Shown: positions 1-6,778 of the stretch, piece after piece | How positions within the stretch are numbered: position 1 is the first letter of the stretch | Layout of the letters: each line of letters begins with the position of its first letter | Assembly: GCA_002396805.1 (NCBI GenBank) | Contig: DGYW01000015.1 | Coordinates: forward strand, 1 to 19,493 | Direction: 5' to 3' | Source of the DNA: Firmicutes bacterium UBA4996 | GTDB taxonomy: Bacteria; Bacillota; Limnochordia; Darwinibacteriales; Darwinibacteriaceae | DNA: 19,493 nt | Position numbers and translations under genes: made by a program | Notes under the pieces: model-generated | What the model was told of the DNA's origin: nothing | What the model saw: the letters and a program-made list of their open reading frames with translations, nothing else | The model's database searches: none

Positions 1-53
1 ACGTCTAGTTTGGCACGCCATAGACTTCAGACACCTTCACGTCTTTTATAACG

Positions 54-1919
54 TCAATCTACTACTTGAAAACCACTGGTCAGCTCCATCAGGAGCCCCG
101 CTTGGTCCGCCAATTCGTTAGCAGAGGTGGTAATCTGCTGCAGGGTTGCAGCTTGTTCTTGGGTTGCCGCAGCCATCTCCTCTGATCCACTACTCAATTG
201 GAGACCAGAAGAGGCAATCTCCTGAATTCTAATGCTAATGTTATTAATGGCTTGACCAATTCGTCCGAAGGTCACGCCCGCGTTTTGCACACTGCTCGAG
301 CCATTCTTAACCTCAGCAATACTATCATTCGCCTCGATCATCACCCTGTTAATCTGGAAGTCAATCTCCCGGAGCAATTCGGCGATCTGTTCTGTGGCCG
401 TAGCAGACTGTTCCGCCAAGCTTCGAACCTCATCAGCTACTACCGCAAAACCTCTCCCCTGCTCTCCAGCACGGGCCGCTTCAATCGCAGCATTCAAGGC
501 CAAGAGATTAGTCTGTTCCGAAATCCCTCGAATCAAATCGGTAATTTTCCCAATTTCTGTGGACTGCACGCCGAGCCTTTCCACACTTTGATGAAGTCCC
601 CCGAAACTTACTTCAATGTTCTTCATCTGATTGACCGCGTCATTAATCAACTCTGCACCAGTTTGGGCAATCTCTCTTATTTCTGTTCCGTCATCATCAA
701 TAGACTGAATGTGGTCACTGGTTTGCTGAACCGAACTGGCGAATTGGTTAGTAGTGGCCGCCATCTCTTCTGTTGAGGCGCTAATTTCCTGACTTGACCT
801 AAAAACAGATTGGCTCAATCCCGCTACCCGATCACTGGCTCCTTTCACCTCACCAATAAGAGTACCTAAATCTTTTTGAAGGGAGACAAAAGATTGGGCC
901 AACCAGCCCAGCTCATCTTTGCTCTTCAGAGTAATTTCTGTTCGGAAATTACCCTTGCCAATTTCCTCCGCAGCCTGCACAAGAGTGGAGACCGGTTTTA
1001 TCAACAGTTGATTGGTGAATATGGTACCCATGCCAAAAGCCACTAAGAGAAAAAGTAAACCGATGAGTAATGTTCTCCTTAATTGTGTTTGAACATGAGA
1101 ATTAATTTCCTCATAAGAGATAAGAGCCATGATCTTCCATCCGGTACCAGGTAAAGTAGAAAACACCGCGTATTTCTCATCACCCTGTTCCTTATAATTC
1201 AAATCACCTGAAGTGGCCCCCATAACCGCTTTGAGCACATCTGTCAAAGCAAATTCTCTACCGATCTGTGCTGAATCGGGATGAGCTAACACTTGCCCGG
1301 TTTTATCAAGCAGAACCAGATAGCCATTTTGCCCAACTTTCCTAGTGGATAGGAGAGTGGTCAAACTATCCAACGAAACATCGATGCCCACAACCCCTAA
1401 AGGCTGTGTTTCTCTCGGATCTAAAACTGGCATAGCCACACTGACGATGAGCTTCCCACTACCGGTGTCCACATAGGGCTCAGTCCAAATGCTACCATTG
1501 GCGGCTATGGCTTCCTTGTACCAAGAACGAGCGGTTGGATCAAAGCCAGATGGCAGCTCGGTCTTGGGATAGGGATACATAGCTTTGCCCCTAGTTCCGA
1601 AATAGACATTTTCGATGTCTTTATGGGAATCAGCATATGCGGAAAAGGTGTGATACATTGGGTCGTAGAAGCTGGCATCGCTTACTATACTTCGAACATT
1701 CACTTCTTTGCTCATCATTTCAGTGGCCTCTTCGACAGACTTTAGAAACATCTGCGTGGCGTCGGCAGAACCTTGGAGGATTTCACTGGCACTATCGCGC
1801 AGATTCTCGGCCAATAGACTCTTAGACGATAGATAATCATTGAGCCCAAGGAGAACAGTAGGGATCATAATAAGCCCAAAAACTAGAAGTAGCATCTTCC
1901 ATCGTAACGATAATTTCAT
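54..1919 (-). CDS. Methyl-accepting chemotaxis protein with dCache ligand-binding domain
   Basis: Transmembrane chemoreceptor, 621 aa, that would signal to CheA/CheW. One membrane segment lies near residues 9-26 and a second near 283-301. The extracytoplasmic region between them has the dCache pattern. A HAMP linker follows (about 302-355), then a cytoplasmic signalling domain whose conserved hairpin tip (SEQTNLLALNAAIEAARAGE, about 467-486) is intact. In the distal part of dCache, residues F126, R131, W133, Y134, Y149 and D180 sit at the spacing of the known amino-acid-binding dCache_1 motif, with Phe in place of the first Tyr. The ligand is therefore probably an amino acid or a related amine (inference). 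The start is the ATG at 1919, preceded by GGGAGGT; a TTG one codon upstream is less likely. No C-terminal CheR/CheB-docking pentapeptide is seen. The gene stands alone behind its own promoter. Confidence 0.95.
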   Translation of the reverse strand: MKLSLRWKMLLLVFGLIMIPTVLLGLNDYLSSKSLLAENLRDSASEILQGSADATQMFLKSVEEATEMMSKEVNVRSIVSDASFYDPMYHTFSAYADSHKDIENVYFGTRGKAMYPYPKTELPSGFDPTARSWYKEAIAANGSIWTEPYVDTGSGKLIVSVAMPVLDPRETQPLGVVGIDVSLDSLTTLLSTRKVGQNGYLVLLDKTGQVLAHPDSAQIGREFALTDVLKAVMGATSGDLNYKEQGDEKYAVFSTLPGTGWKIMALISYEEINSHVQTQLRRTLLIGLLFLLVAFGMGTIFTNQLLIKPVSTLVQAAEEIGKGNFRTEITLKSKDELGWLAQSFVSLQKDLGTLIGEVKGASDRVAGLSQSVFRSSQEISASTEEMAATTNQFASSVQQTSDHIQSIDDDGTEIREIAQTGAELINDAVNQMKNIEVSFGGLHQSVERLGVQSTEIGKITDLIRGISEQTNLLALNAAIEAARAGEQGRGFAVVADEVRSLAEQSATATEQIAELLREIDFQINRVMIEANDSIAEVKNGSSSVQNAGVTFGRIGQAINNISIRIQEIASSGLQLSSGSEEMAAATQEQAATLQQITTSANELADQAGLLMELTSGFQVVD

Positions 1920-1967
1920 CAAATATTACCTCCCTGGAGTCAAATTGACTGAGAACCTCTTACTTTT

Positions 1968-1994
1968 CTATCGGCATCTCGGCAACAGAACCTA
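1968..1994 (-). promoter_or_regulatory. Candidate sigma-28 (SigD/FliA-type) promoter for the chemoreceptor gene
   Basis: On the minus strand a GCCGATAG box (1968-1975) matches the sigma-28 -10 consensus GCCGATAA in seven of eight bases. Eleven bases upstream is TAGGTTCT (1987-1994), a partial match to the -35 TAAAGTTT. The site lies about 50 bases before the chemoreceptor start and just downstream of the preceding gene's terminator. Motility sigma control of a chemoreceptor is expected from established biology; the weak -35 keeps this provisional. Confidence 0.55.
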
Positions 1995-1998
1995 AATG

Positions 1999-2025
1999 AA
2001 AAACCCCAAGGACACATCCTTGGGG
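1999..2025 (-). terminator. Rho-independent terminator after the secreted protein gene
   Basis: On the minus strand, CCCCAAGGA (2025-2017) pairs perfectly with TCCTTGGGG (2012-2004) around a four-base loop and is followed by five U (2003-1999). It lies 20 bases after the stop codon of the gene at 2045-2548 and insulates the chemoreceptor promoter. Confidence 0.9.
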
Positions 2026-2044
2026 CCAAGTTTCCTAAATGGGT

Positions 2045-2548
2045 TTAGTAACCGAGATCATCTTCTTGTGGTAGTGGAACGACATCAAACTTGTTAGTGA
2101 TTGGAATCTTGAAATAGAGAGTAGCCTCTTCTACCGGCATAAAATCGAAAGCTCCCATGAGTTGCCAATTCATTATCTCAGAGAAGAAGAGCTTGAAGTA
2201 TCTAGTTCCTTTTCTAATGGCGGTACCTTGGAAGTAACGAAAACCCATTTCATCTTCTGGATCCGACACTGCATTAGTCATCAAAAACCCTGTGATACGC
2301 ACCTCTTCTTCGCCGTTATTAAACCCTACACTAAAGTCAGAGGGCCACAACTTGGTTTCACCGCCCGTGTTCACAACCTTAATTTCCAGCAACATTCCCT
2401 TTGACTCCATGGGGGCCAAATCTGTGTCGACCTGTTTCACCACCGCGGCGGAAATAACCTCAAAAGACAGCTCTGTAGCTTCAGACGTAGCAACACCGAA
2501 AACGAGGATACACAGCAACAACAGAACAGCACGAGGGAACCTTTTCAT
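2045..2548 (-). CDS. Small secreted protein of unknown function, possibly DUF4352-like
   Basis: Predicted 167 aa exported protein. The N-terminus has basic residues (MKRFPRA), a hydrophobic core and a likely signal-peptidase I site near SEA-TEL (about residues 24-25). The cysteine in the core has no lipobox around it. The mature part looks like an all-beta domain of about 140 residues: short alternating hydrophobic strands and the phrase LLEIKVVNTGGETKLWPSDF, reminiscent of immunoglobulin-like DUF4352 domains in which a strand about extended norms of a protein's environment is followed by a charged loop. That assignment is tentative. The start is the ATG at 2548, with AAAGGGG upstream; a longer in-frame version would lack a signal-peptide-like N-terminus. 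A terminator follows, so it is probably transcribed alone. Function unknown. Confidence 0.75.
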   Translation of the reverse strand: MKRFPRAVLLLLCILVFGVATSEATELSFEVISAAVVKQVDTDLAPMESKGMLLEIKVVNTGGETKLWPSDFSVGFNNGEEEVRITGFLMTNAVSDPEDEMGFRYFQGTAIRKGTRYFKLFFSEIMNWQLMGAFDFMPVEEATLYFKIPITNKFDVVPLPQEDDLGY

Positions 2549-2821
2549 TTCAAAAAAACCCCTTTCAGTTTGGCGGCCTTGCCGCATGATAACTGCTCTT
2601 ATTGCACAATATTCGGGGATCTGAAAAATACCCCTTCCACACCGTCTTACGCCACCAGTTTTTTACAATTCACAAAAGGGGCGTTTTTCGCAGTGCTGAT
2701 TCTAGTCTGATTATACGCCAGAGTCTACCTTTGTTTTTTTCAAATCCCAGCCTAATTTTTGCAGATAACTATTCTCAAGCCAAGCTGAGGTCCAGGTGCA
2801 CCAAACTTGTGGCCAATCCTC
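2549..2821. other. Intergenic region upstream of the secreted protein gene
   Basis: This 273-base stretch lies between two minus-strand genes. A perfect minus-strand TATAAT is present (complement of 2710-2715) about 160 bases before the 2548 start, but no convincing -35 lies 16-18 bases upstream, so it is only a possible promoter. No terminator with a U-tract was found after the zinc-ribbon gene, so read-through into the secreted protein gene cannot be excluded. No ORF with a credible ribosome binding site was seen. Confidence 0.4.
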
Positions 2822-3244
2822 TTAGCTCTTACGGCTAAACTGTTCACCGCACTTAGAACAGGTGATCTTGATGTTTCCTTTTCCCCTTGGCACACGAAGC
2901 CTCTGCTTACAACTAGGGCACTTGAAATGCCGATGAGTCTTTCTTTCCTGAAAGATTCTTCTCCGAACCCGAAACCAGGAGGTAATGGATCTTGTTTTCT
3001 GCAAAAACAATTGGTTTTCAGCCCGACGTTTTACAAGATTGCGAGATAGCGTTCGGTAAACGGCCAGGGCCACTCCGGCAAAATATAGAAGCTGTAACCA
3101 GGATAGCCTGAAGATGCCACCTATCAATGTTACGATCAAACTGACTAGCAAGATGAATACCGTCAGTTGGTCCACACCATTACGGCCATAAAAGAACTTG
3201 TGTATTTCGATCAGTGCTTTAGACTTAAACTGCTGCCATTTCAT
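2822..3244 (-). CDS. Membrane-anchored zinc-ribbon protein of unknown function
   Basis: Predicted 140 aa protein. The N-terminal quarter is amphipathic and is followed by two hydrophobic segments (about 26-44 and 48-63) separated by a short turn. A highly basic stretch follows (about 64-107), then a C-terminal four-cysteine zinc ribbon: C109-x2-C112 and C129-x2-C132. The positive charge after the second segment suggests that the ribbon faces the cytoplasm (positive-inside rule). Proteins of this layout occur widely in Clostridia-like genomes without an assigned role. The start ATG has GGAGGA six bases upstream. Zinc or iron binding is inferred from the cysteine pairs. No neighbour explains its function. 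Confidence 0.8.
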   Translation of the reverse strand: MKWQQFKSKALIEIHKFFYGRNGVDQLTVFILLVSLIVTLIGGIFRLSWLQLLYFAGVALAVYRTLSRNLVKRRAENQLFLQKTRSITSWFRVRRRIFQERKTHRHFKCPSCKQRLRVPRGKGNIKITCSKCGEQFSRKS

Positions 3245-3263
3245 TGTCTTTCCTCCACATTAG

Positions 3264-3292
3264 AAGATACGATACTTACAACTTAGAGCCAA
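3264..3292 (-). promoter_or_regulatory. Weak candidate sigma-A promoter for the zinc-ribbon gene
   Basis: On the minus strand TTGGCT (3292-3287) and TATCTT (3269-3264) are separated by 17 bases. Each box matches the consensus in four of six positions. The -10 lies about 20 bases before the start codon, so the leader would be short. Suggestive only. Confidence 0.35.
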
Positions 3293-3307
3293 TAAAATGA
3301 AGAGATA

Positions 3308-3344
3308 CAGGCAATTGTCGTAATAGCGACGTTTCCCTTGCCTG
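3308..3344. repeat. Two-tier inverted repeat
   Basis: CAGGCAA (3308-3314) and TTGCCTG (3338-3344) are perfect complements. Nested inside them are GTCG (3317-3320) and CGAC (3327-3330) around a six-base loop. There is no U-tract on either strand, so it is not a simple terminator. It sits upstream of the candidate promoter of the zinc-ribbon gene and could be a protein-binding site or part of an RNA structure. Confidence 0.4.
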
Positions 3345-3423
3345 AGGGGTAGGTTCCAGAATCTTTCCACAAACGCCCTTCTGTTCTATTGGGGAGCATC
3401 GATCAAGATCCACTGCGGGTATG

Positions 3424-3461
3424 AAAAAGCGCCTCTAATGCTAGGCCACTAGAAACGCTTT
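3424..3461 (-). terminator. Terminator after the nicotinamidase gene (repeat copy 1)
   Basis: On the minus strand AAAGCGTTTCTAGTG pairs along its whole length with CATTAGAGGCGCTTT (three G-U pairs) around a six-base loop, running into a U-tract. It begins a few bases after the stop codon at 3466. The pairing is complete only in the minus-strand transcript; on the plus strand the G-U pairs become mismatches, which fixes the orientation. A near copy lies at 19422-19460. Confidence 0.85.
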
Positions 3462-3465
3462 CTGT

Positions 3466-4017
3466 CTAAATCACCTCAACACCCAGCACCGATTGCATTT
3501 GCCCTAGGGCAAAGACGTGGGCATCTTGATCAAAGCTGGCTACACCCTGAGCATAAACCTTAGTGGGGATATCGCGGTTAGCCAATTCTTCTGCTGTGAA
3601 ATAACAGCAGATATTGGTACAAACTCCCACCAACTCAACTTCATCAACAGCTTTACGGTTACTGCCTTGAGCCAGTCCTAAGTATTCTTCTAGGTCTGTC
3701 TGGAAAAAGGCACTGTAGCGGTTTTTTTCGACCCAGTGTACTTGATCAGCCACTTGGTCACCTAAGAGCTCCTGAAGTTCAGGTATTAGTTTTTGACCCC
3801 AGCTCCCCGTAAGGCAATGGGGTGGGAACTTAGTAAACTCAGGATCATCCTCGAAGTGGGTGTCCAGAGTAAAAACAATCTCATCCCCAGCTTGCAGTGC
3901 CCTTTCAATCTGTTGGCGTATAAAAGGTACAATCTTTCGAGCTGCCGGTGAATTTAAAGCTCCTCGCTCATCCACAAAATCATTTTGCATGTCCACGACA
4001 ATCAAAACTCGCCGCAC
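3466..4017 (-). CDS. pncA: Nicotinamidase / isochorismatase-family cysteine hydrolase
   Basis: Predicted 183 aa cytoplasmic enzyme that would deamidate nicotinamide to nicotinate in NAD salvage. The catalytic triad is visible as D9 (VDMQNDF), K98 (VEKNRYSAF) and C137 (GVCTNICC). Metal ligands D52 and H54 (DTH) and H67 (FPPHC) are those of nicotinamidases rather than isochorismatases. The phrases YSAFFQTDLE, FPPH-L-G and the FALG C-terminal region resemble the pneumococcal-type PncA. The length fits the family. The start is a GTG at 4017, eight bases after GGAGG; the GTG three codons upstream overlaps that Shine-Dalgarno and is rejected. It is the last gene of the diguanylate cyclase operon, 22 bases after the TspO-like gene. 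A related amidohydrolase specificity is possible. Confidence 0.85.
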   Translation of the reverse strand: MRRVLIVVDMQNDFVDERGALNSPAARKIVPFIRQQIERALQAGDEIVFTLDTHFEDDPEFTKFPPHCLTGSWGQKLIPELQELLGDQVADQVHWVEKNRYSAFFQTDLEEYLGLAQGSNRKAVDEVELVGVCTNICCYFTAEELANRDIPTKVYAQGVASFDQDAHVFALGQMQSVLGVEVI

Positions 4018-4039
4018 ATCACGCACCTCCCATCTTGTT

Positions 4040-4840
4040 CTAGCTAGACTCCTTTATATTGCGGTAATTTGCTGTAATCACAGTGACAATTAGGGCAACG
4101 AGACAAACCACAACAGTATACACTATTGGAGGATATTGGAACGCAAAACCATCCTGCCCCACGTGCTTTATGCCAATACCACAATAGGCCCAAATAAAAA
4201 CAAGCCCATATGGAACATCCCTGTGCTTAAGAATTGTGAGGACGCCTATCAATAAGCCAACAAATAGGATCAACACAGTCCATACTTGGTCTGAGATCCC
4301 GAAACCGCTCCACTTTAGGCTAACAAGCATAGTCGTTGCATTTGCTATGGTAGCAACGGTGATCCAACCAAAATAAACACTGAAGGGTAATCTGAGAAAT
4401 ATTTTATCATCAGAGCCGAGGCGTTCCTGCCTGATCAGCTTTGTGATCACGATAAGACATAGCAATATGACCACCATTAGCAACATCGACAAAGGAATTT
4501 GTCTATAGTGCCACGAGAAAATCCACAGAATGTTTGCTACAGACGATACAGAAAACAGTGTACCGACACGATTTAGCAACTCTGTTTTAGCCCTAGTGCT
4601 ACCTTTCTGAAAGAACCCCAATTGATAGACTGAATAACAAGCCAAAAGAAGATAAATAAGCCCCCATATGGTAAATGTAAGTGCGACAGGAGCAAATAGG
4701 TTCGGATAGGAATTCGAAATCTGACCTGTATTCACACCGTTAATTGGAAGAATATTTGCTAAGGCGTTAACAACAACCATTCCAAGGTAGGTGACAAGAA
4801 CCGAAACTTGTACAAGCACACTTGATCCAGACCGTCTCAT
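4040..4840 (-). CDS. TspO/MBR-like tryptophan-rich sensory membrane protein
   Basis: Predicted 266 aa polytopic membrane protein with about eight hydrophobic segments spread over its length. The N-terminal part (NALANILPINGVNTGQISN, then PNLFAPVALTFTIWGLIY) and the scattered tryptophans match the long Firmicutes proteins annotated as tryptophan-rich sensory proteins of the TspO/MBR superfamily. Classical TspO, a porphyrin- and sterol-binding sensor, has five segments and about 160 aa, so this is an enlarged relative and its ligand is unknown. The start ATG at 4840 has GAGGAG eight bases upstream; the longer reading frame begins inside the preceding gene and lacks a site. It lies 13 bases after the diguanylate cyclase stop and 22 bases before pncA, so it is very likely co-transcribed. 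Confidence 0.7.
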   Translation of the reverse strand: MRRSGSSVLVQVSVLVTYLGMVVVNALANILPINGVNTGQISNSYPNLFAPVALTFTIWGLIYLLLACYSVYQLGFFQKGSTRAKTELLNRVGTLFSVSSVANILWIFSWHYRQIPLSMLLMVVILLCLIVITKLIRQERLGSDDKIFLRLPFSVYFGWITVATIANATTMLVSLKWSGFGISDQVWTVLILFVGLLIGVLTILKHRDVPYGLVFIWAYCGIGIKHVGQDGFAFQYPPIVYTVVVCLVALIVTVITANYRNIKESS

Positions 4841-4853
4841 TTCATCCGCTCCT

Positions 4854-5837
4854 CTAGGTGATTTTAATTCGGTTTCTTCCGGATGTCTTGGCTTCATACA
4901 GCTTAGTATCGGCTTGATCAATAAACTCTGTTAGACTCTGGCCAATACGGTACTCAGCAACACCTCCGCTCACTGTAAGTTGAAGTCCGTCACCAAAGTC
5001 AAACTCCTCAATATTAGTTCTGATCCTTTCACATACCAATCGAGCACCTTCTTGACGCGTATTCGGGAAGATAATCAGAAATTCCTCTCCTCCATATCGC
5101 CCCACTCCATCCAGTCCTCTGATACCAGTGGATATGATTTGTGCCACTTTCTGGAGAATCTGATCCCCAACAACATGCCCTTTTGTATCGTTGATAGCTT
5201 TGAAGTGATCAATATCTAGCAGGCCAATACATAAAGGAGAGCCGTAATTTAGGGACTGATTGATCCTCTTTTCCAGCTCCTCCATTATTGCTCTGCGATT
5301 GTGAATCCCCGTCAAAGCATCTTTTGTGGACCGCTCCTCCAAAATTCTATTTTCACTCTGTAACTGAATTTCCTTCTCTTTCTGATCAGTAATGTCGAAA
5401 ACTATGCCAGCGGCAAATTCGGGGTTTCCATTTGCATCTCTTTGTGTCACCTTACCCCTATCATATAACCACTTCCAACTGCCATCTTTGGCCTGTAAAC
5501 GATATTCACACTCGTAGACATCAGCTGTTCCGTCCATATTGCGCCGCATAGCGTTCATGGTATTCTCATAATCATCAGGATGTAGTTTGTCTGTAAAAAA
5601 TCTATAACTGACTTTTTCGGGCAAATCCTCCATAGTGTATCCCAAGACTTCCACCTTCAAAGGATTGAATACGACAGTACCTGTTTTGATGTTAAAGTAC
5701 CAATGACCTAAATTTCCTGTCCAGGCGAAATCGAGTTTTGCTTCCTGTTCTTTTTCCAAAAGTAGCTGCTTGTTCAGCATCTTTAACTCAGTAATAGTCT
5801 CGATCAGCTGTTCTCTGGTGTAGTTCGTATAATCCAC
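4854..5837 (-). CDS. PAS-GGDEF diguanylate cyclase
   Basis: Predicted 327 aa soluble enzyme that would make cyclic di-GMP from two GTP. A short coiled-coil N-terminus (about 8-34) leads to a PAS/PAC domain (about 35-153, ending in the typical DITDQKEKE) and a GGDEF domain (about 168-327). The active-site loop is GGEEF (249-253), with upstream metal-binding aspartate in LLDIDHFK. R240-x2-D243 lies five residues before it and is a complete inhibitory I-site, so product feedback is expected. There is no transmembrane segment, so the PAS domain should sense a cytoplasmic signal or a bound cofactor. The start is a GTG at 5837 behind a G-rich site. It is the first gene of a unit with the TspO-like protein and nicotinamidase. 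Confidence 0.93.
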   Translation of the reverse strand: MDYTNYTREQLIETITELKMLNKQLLLEKEQEAKLDFAWTGNLGHWYFNIKTGTVVFNPLKVEVLGYTMEDLPEKVSYRFFTDKLHPDDYENTMNAMRRNMDGTADVYECEYRLQAKDGSWKWLYDRGKVTQRDANGNPEFAAGIVFDITDQKEKEIQLQSENRILEERSTKDALTGIHNRRAIMEELEKRINQSLNYGSPLCIGLLDIDHFKAINDTKGHVVGDQILQKVAQIISTGIRGLDGVGRYGGEEFLIIFPNTRQEGARLVCERIRTNIEEFDFGDGLQLTVSGGVAEYRIGQSLTEFIDQADTKLYEAKTSGRNRIKIT

Positions 5838-5878
5838 TTAGCCCCACCCTTTCCAGCACAACTAGTCCTACTACTTTC

Positions 5879-5907
5879 ATTATACGTTGGGCCGTTTCAC
5901 ATTACAA
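5879..5907 (-). promoter_or_regulatory. Sigma-A promoter of the diguanylate cyclase operon
   Basis: On the minus strand TTGTAA (5907-5902) and a perfect TATAAT (5884-5879) are separated by exactly 17 bases. The site lies about 41 bases before the GTG start. It sits in the 80-base gap after the sugar permease gene, where no terminator was seen, so the operon may also receive read-through. Confidence 0.75.
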
Positions 5908-5917
5908 ATGAATTGCT

Positions 5918-6778
5918 TCAGCCTTTAATCGCACCTGCAGTCAATCCCTTGATAAATTGCTTAGACATTAAGATATACAAGACTAAGATCGGTAAGGTGG
6001 ACAAAGTCAACACCACCAATACTTTTGTCCAGTCGGTCTGATAGGTTCCAAAAAAATAAGTTACTCCCAGCAAAAGAGTCCGTTGATTTTCTCTAAGATT
6101 AAAGATTAAAGGAAACCAGATATCATTCCAGATATTGATTAGATTTAGAATCGCCACTGTTCCGAGTGCCGGGCGAATGAGCGGGAGTATGATGCTGTAA
6201 TAGATTCGCATTGGAGAAGCACCGTCTATAGCCGCCACTTCCATCAAGTCACCGGGCAACTCTTGAATAAATGTTGTGAGCACAAAAACCGTAATGGGAA
6301 GACCCCAAGCAATGTACACTGGAATTAAGCTGTACAAAGAGCCCATCAAACCTAAAGAACGAACAATCTGGAAAATGTTGATCGTGCCCAGCCGAATTGG
6401 TATCATAATCCCTGATAAGAACAACAGATACACCGCTTTGGAAGCTCTCCCCTTCCAGTTAGCTAAGGCGTAGGCTGCGAGAGAACCCACGAACAGTGTG
6501 ACAAAAATCGTTAATCCCACAACAAGCAATGTGTTCCAACAGTACAGCGAAAAATCGCTGTCCCTAATAACATAGAGATAACCGGCTAGGTTCGGAGAAG
6601 CTGGAAAGGCAAATGGATTCCTGAATATATCCAACTGTTTCTTTAGAGAATTCACGAGCATAGTCCACACCGGAAATAAAACAACCAAAGACCACACCGA
6701 GAGAATGAGATAGTGAACAGGGTTGGTCTTTATTTTTCTCCTCAAATAACGGATCGGATAAATCGTGTCTTTTTTCAA
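5918..6778 (-). CDS. CUT1-type carbohydrate ABC transporter permease, MalG-like
   Basis: Predicted 286 aa inner-membrane permease with six hydrophobic segments. It has the cytoplasmic coupling (EAA) loop EVAAIDGASPMRIYYSIILP near residues 185-204, which docks on the ATPase. The C-terminus (KQFIKGLTAGAIKG) is typical of MalG-type subunits. The start is a TTG at 6778 that overlaps the TGA stop of the upstream permease as TTGA, so translation should be coupled. It partners with the permease at 6775-7722 and the binding protein at 7782-9056. No ATPase gene follows; the next gene is the diguanylate cyclase. The substrate cannot be read from the sequence, but a sugar or oligosaccharide is expected for the family. 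Confidence 0.93.
   Translation of the reverse strand: MKKDTIYPIRYLRRKIKTNPVHYLILSVWSLVVLFPVWTMLVNSLKKQLDIFRNPFAFPASPNLAGYLYVIRDSDFSLYCWNTLLVVGLTIFVTLFVGSLAAYALANWKGRASKAVYLLFLSGIMIPIRLGTINIFQIVRSLGLMGSLYSLIPVYIAWGLPITVFVLTTFIQELPGDLMEVAAIDGASPMRIYYSIILPLIRPALGTVAILNLINIWNDIWFPLIFNLRENQRTLLLGVTYFFGTYQTDWTKVLVVLTLSTLPILVLYILMSKQFIKGLTAGAIKG

Noticed and set aside
1..53. Possible terminator or promoter after the chemoreceptor gene
   Set aside because: Only a short TGGC-GCCA pair and a TATAAA-like string are present, without a U-tract or a matching -35 box.
198..776. Long open frame on the plus strand inside the chemoreceptor gene
   Set aside because: It is antisense to a highly conserved coding region, has no credible ribosome binding site and its product shows no domain; the open frame is a by-product of the codon use opposite.
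3345..3423. Possible riboswitch or T-box in the gap after the nicotinamidase gene
   Set aside because: No T-box or known riboswitch core motif was recognised on either strand and no suitable downstream gene fits.
5908..5918. Search for a terminator between the sugar permease and the diguanylate cyclase operon
   Set aside because: No GC-rich stem with a U-tract was found in the 80-base gap; none is reported.
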